In this document: positions 62,401 through 64,000 of the stretch, one piece after another
Numbering within the stretch: position 1 is the first letter of the stretch
How the letters are laid out: each line of letters opens with the position of its first letter
From: BMS3BBIN04 sp964552465
GTDB taxonomy: Bacteria; Electryoneota; Electryoneia; Electryoneales; Electryoneaceae
DNA length: 64,000 nucleotides
Assembly: GCA_964552465.1 (NCBI GenBank)
Contig: CAZKGR010000006.1
Location: 62,001 to 126,000, forward strand
Reading direction: 5' to 3'
Notes under the pieces: generated by a model
Told to the model about the DNA's origin: nothing
Seen by the model: the letters and a program-made list of their open reading frames with translations, nothing else
The model's database searches: none
Program-made: the position numbers and the translations under genes

Positions 62401-64000
62401 TCAGGAAGCTTGTTTGCCAGATCGCCGTCCACTCCCATACTGCAAGGCTTCGCGTGGTTCTTCGTGTTGCATTGGAGCTCCCGATACGGATACCTCTCTC
62501 GCATCTGGATTGAATACGGTCTCCGTCTCGATCAGCTCGATTCGGTCTGCGGTCATGCTGAACACACCATGATGTTCCTCGATGAGGCCGTGGACGAGAT
62601 ACGGGCCGTTTCCTCGCAAGATCGGAGCGTGACGTTCATAGACTCGCGGGAAAACGGTTACCTCGAAGCGTCCGGTGAGGTCTTCCATCGCGATGAACTC
62701 CATTTGCTGACGGTTTTTCCGGGTGGTGATCCGCTTGTGCGAGTATGCCCAGCCGATCATTTTCGCTCGCTGCCCGCACCACTGCCCCATTTCCCGTGAT
62801 CGGACTATGCCTTCGTGCGGCAGGTCGAGCAGCATTAGCGGATGTGTTCCGGGTGAAAAACCGAGGACTTTGCGTTCCGCCATGTATTTCCGCTGTTCGC
62901 TCCAATCCTGTGATGGTGGCAGATGGCTGAACAGGTCATCCGCGTCGATAGCCAGTGGTCCGGGTCCGTTGAGGTAGGCGTCGAATCCGGCACGCAGATT
63001 TCGCAGCAGTGTTGGACGATTGGCACCGAGTTCATCCAACGCTCCACAGGCGATCAGGGCTTCAGCTTCGTCACGGGCAGGTCGGATGCGCATTACGAAG
63101 TCGCCAAGGTGCCGGAACGGTCCCATCTCACGTTGTTGCTGAATGATCAGGTCCAGTGTCTCGTCACGAAGTGCACCGATCCCGCGCAGACCGAGCTGAA
63201 TCACTGTCCCTTTGCCGATGTGTTCGCGCTCGCTGCGGTTGATGTGCGGGAGTAGTACATCGAGTCCGTTCCGCTTGGCGTCGCTGACATACGCCGCCTG
63301 GCTGTAGTAGCCACCTCCGTTCGCGAGTACGGACGCGTAGAACTCGGCGGGATGATAGACTTTGAGGTACGCGATCTGCATGGACAACACGGCAAAGGAT
63401 GCGCTGTGGGCCTTGCAGAACGAGTATCCGGCGAAGGATTCAATCTGGCGCCATAATTCTTCAGCTATTCGCGGTGTAATCCCGCGCGCATGACAGCCTT
63501 GACGAAACTCATCGTGCAGTTTCTTCATCGCTTCATGGCTGCGTCCTTTGCCACTCATCGCGCGTCGCAGCAGGTCAGCTCGTCCCAGCGACAATCCAGC
63601 GATGTGATGCGCGACTTTGATCACGTCTTCCTGGTAGATCATCACACCGTGCGTTTCCGCGAGTAGAACCTTCATCTTCGGGTGCAGGTAGGTCGCTTTC
63701 GACGGATCATTCACCCGCTCGATGTACTGCTCCATCATCCCTGATTCGCTGACCCCGGGCCGGATGACCGAACTCGCGGCAACCAGACCCTCGAAATTGT
63801 CACAATCGAGTTTCTGCAACAGGGCGATCATGCCGGGTGATTCAACGTAGAATACGCCCATTGTACGCCCAGTCCGCAGCGAATTGCGGGTGGGAACATC
63901 ATTGAAAATGGTTGCTATATCGTCGATTGGAGGTGTGTCACGTCCATCTGTGTTGCTTTCGACCATTTGGCAGGTGTCTTTCAACACGCCCAGTGCCCGT
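62401..64000 (-). CDS. dnaE: DnaE-type DNA polymerase III alpha subunit, C-terminal part (cut by window edge)
   Basis: The frame stays open to base 64000, so the 5' part (PHP, most of the palm) lies outside the window; only about 533 codons are visible. Conserved DnaE blocks are SPGMIALLQKLDCDNFEGLVAAS, SVIRPGVSESGMM, YLHPKMKVLLAETHGVMIYQED, MSGKGRS, and SFAGYSFCKAHSASFAVLS. A helix-hairpin-helix (LGLRGIGALRDETLDL) and an OB-fold (about 415-490) follow, then a short basic tail. The pattern NGGGYYSQAAYV is more like the second, error-prone DnaE type than the main replicative one. dinB is 20 kb away. The GTG at 63987 is internal, not the start. Confidence 0.88.
   Translation of the reverse strand, partial: RALGVLKDTCQMVESNTDGRDTPPIDDIATIFNDVPTRNSLRTGRTMGVFYVESPGMIALLQKLDCDNFEGLVAASSVIRPGVSESGMMEQYIERVNDPSKATYLHPKMKVLLAETHGVMIYQEDVIKVAHHIAGLSLGRADLLRRAMSGKGRSHEAMKKLHDEFRQGCHARGITPRIAEELWRQIESFAGYSFCKAHSASFAVLSMQIAYLKVYHPAEFYASVLANGGGYYSQAAYVSDAKRNGLDVLLPHINRSEREHIGKGTVIQLGLRGIGALRDETLDLIIQQQREMGPFRHLGDFVMRIRPARDEAEALIACGALDELGANRPTLLRNLRAGFDAYLNGPGPLAIDADDLFSHLPPSQDWSEQRKYMAERKVLGFSPGTHPLMLLDLPHEGIVRSREMGQWCGQRAKMIGWAYSHKRITTRKNRQQMEFIAMEDLTGRFEVTVFPRVYERHAPILRGNGPYLVHGLIEEHHGVFSMTADRIELIETETVFNPDAREVSVSGAPMQHEEPREALQYGSGRRSGKQAS

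Overview
The window is about 64 kb of bacterial chromosome. It looks like a Gram-negative member of the FCB (Fibrobacteres-Chlorobi-Bacteroidetes) superphylum, probably one of its lesser-known phyla rather than classical Bacteroidia. The evidence is three large exoproteins ending in type IX secretion (T9SS) type A sorting domains with the YPNPFNP-like motif, a TonB receptor with a carboxypeptidase-like N-domain, a tricorn protease, PorP-, PorV- and BamA-like outer-membrane proteins, and many signal peptides followed directly by glutamine. I see no phage, insertion sequence or CRISPR array. The window cuts purL at the left end and dnaE at the right end.

Layout. 1-5.6 kb: purL end, a Yip1-like membrane protein, a CDGSH iron-sulfur protein, a YceI-like protein and a POT/PTR2 transporter. 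5.7-9.8 kb: a TPP riboswitch drives a TonB receptor and an SSF symporter, predicted as a thiamin or thiamin-precursor uptake system. 9.9-12.3 kb: fumarylacetoacetase and a conserved protein of unknown function. 12.6-14.9 kb: an LPP20-like protein, a TPR/SLH lipoprotein and initiator tRNA-Met with a promoter and terminator. 14.9-22.6 kb: a 1488-residue secreted protein, two radical-SAM proteins and a secreted glutaminyl cyclase.

22.7-34.9 kb is the most interesting region: an 11-gene, mostly overlapping minus-strand operon. In transcription order it encodes a TPR lipoprotein, a CHU_C-like protein, a PorP/SprF-like barrel, an ExbB-like channel, two ExbD-like proteins, a TonB-like envelope-spanning protein, a TPR lipoprotein, an unknown secreted protein, and two formylglycine-generating-enzyme (FGE)-fold proteins that lack the catalytic cysteines. 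It resembles the porP-gldK-gldL-gldM-gldN core of T9SS, but with ExbB/ExbD proteins at the motor position. I propose it as a divergent secretion or surface-motility machine. The type A cargo proteins, PorV-like protein and glutaminyl cyclase elsewhere in the window would fit with it.

35-50 kb: tricorn protease, a subtilisin with sorting domain, DNA polymerase IV with a small partner, and an operon hflK-hflC-DUF502-barrel-BamA-like. 50-64 kb: a PorV-like protein divergent from an M14 carboxypeptidase with sorting domain, a tiny membrane protein coupled to a membrane glycosyltransferase, a thioesterase, a flavodiiron protein, dnaK with DnaA boxes upstream, a frameshifted two-domain secreted protein, a carboxymuconolactone decarboxylase-like protein, a TPR protein, and the C-terminal part of a DnaE-type polymerase.
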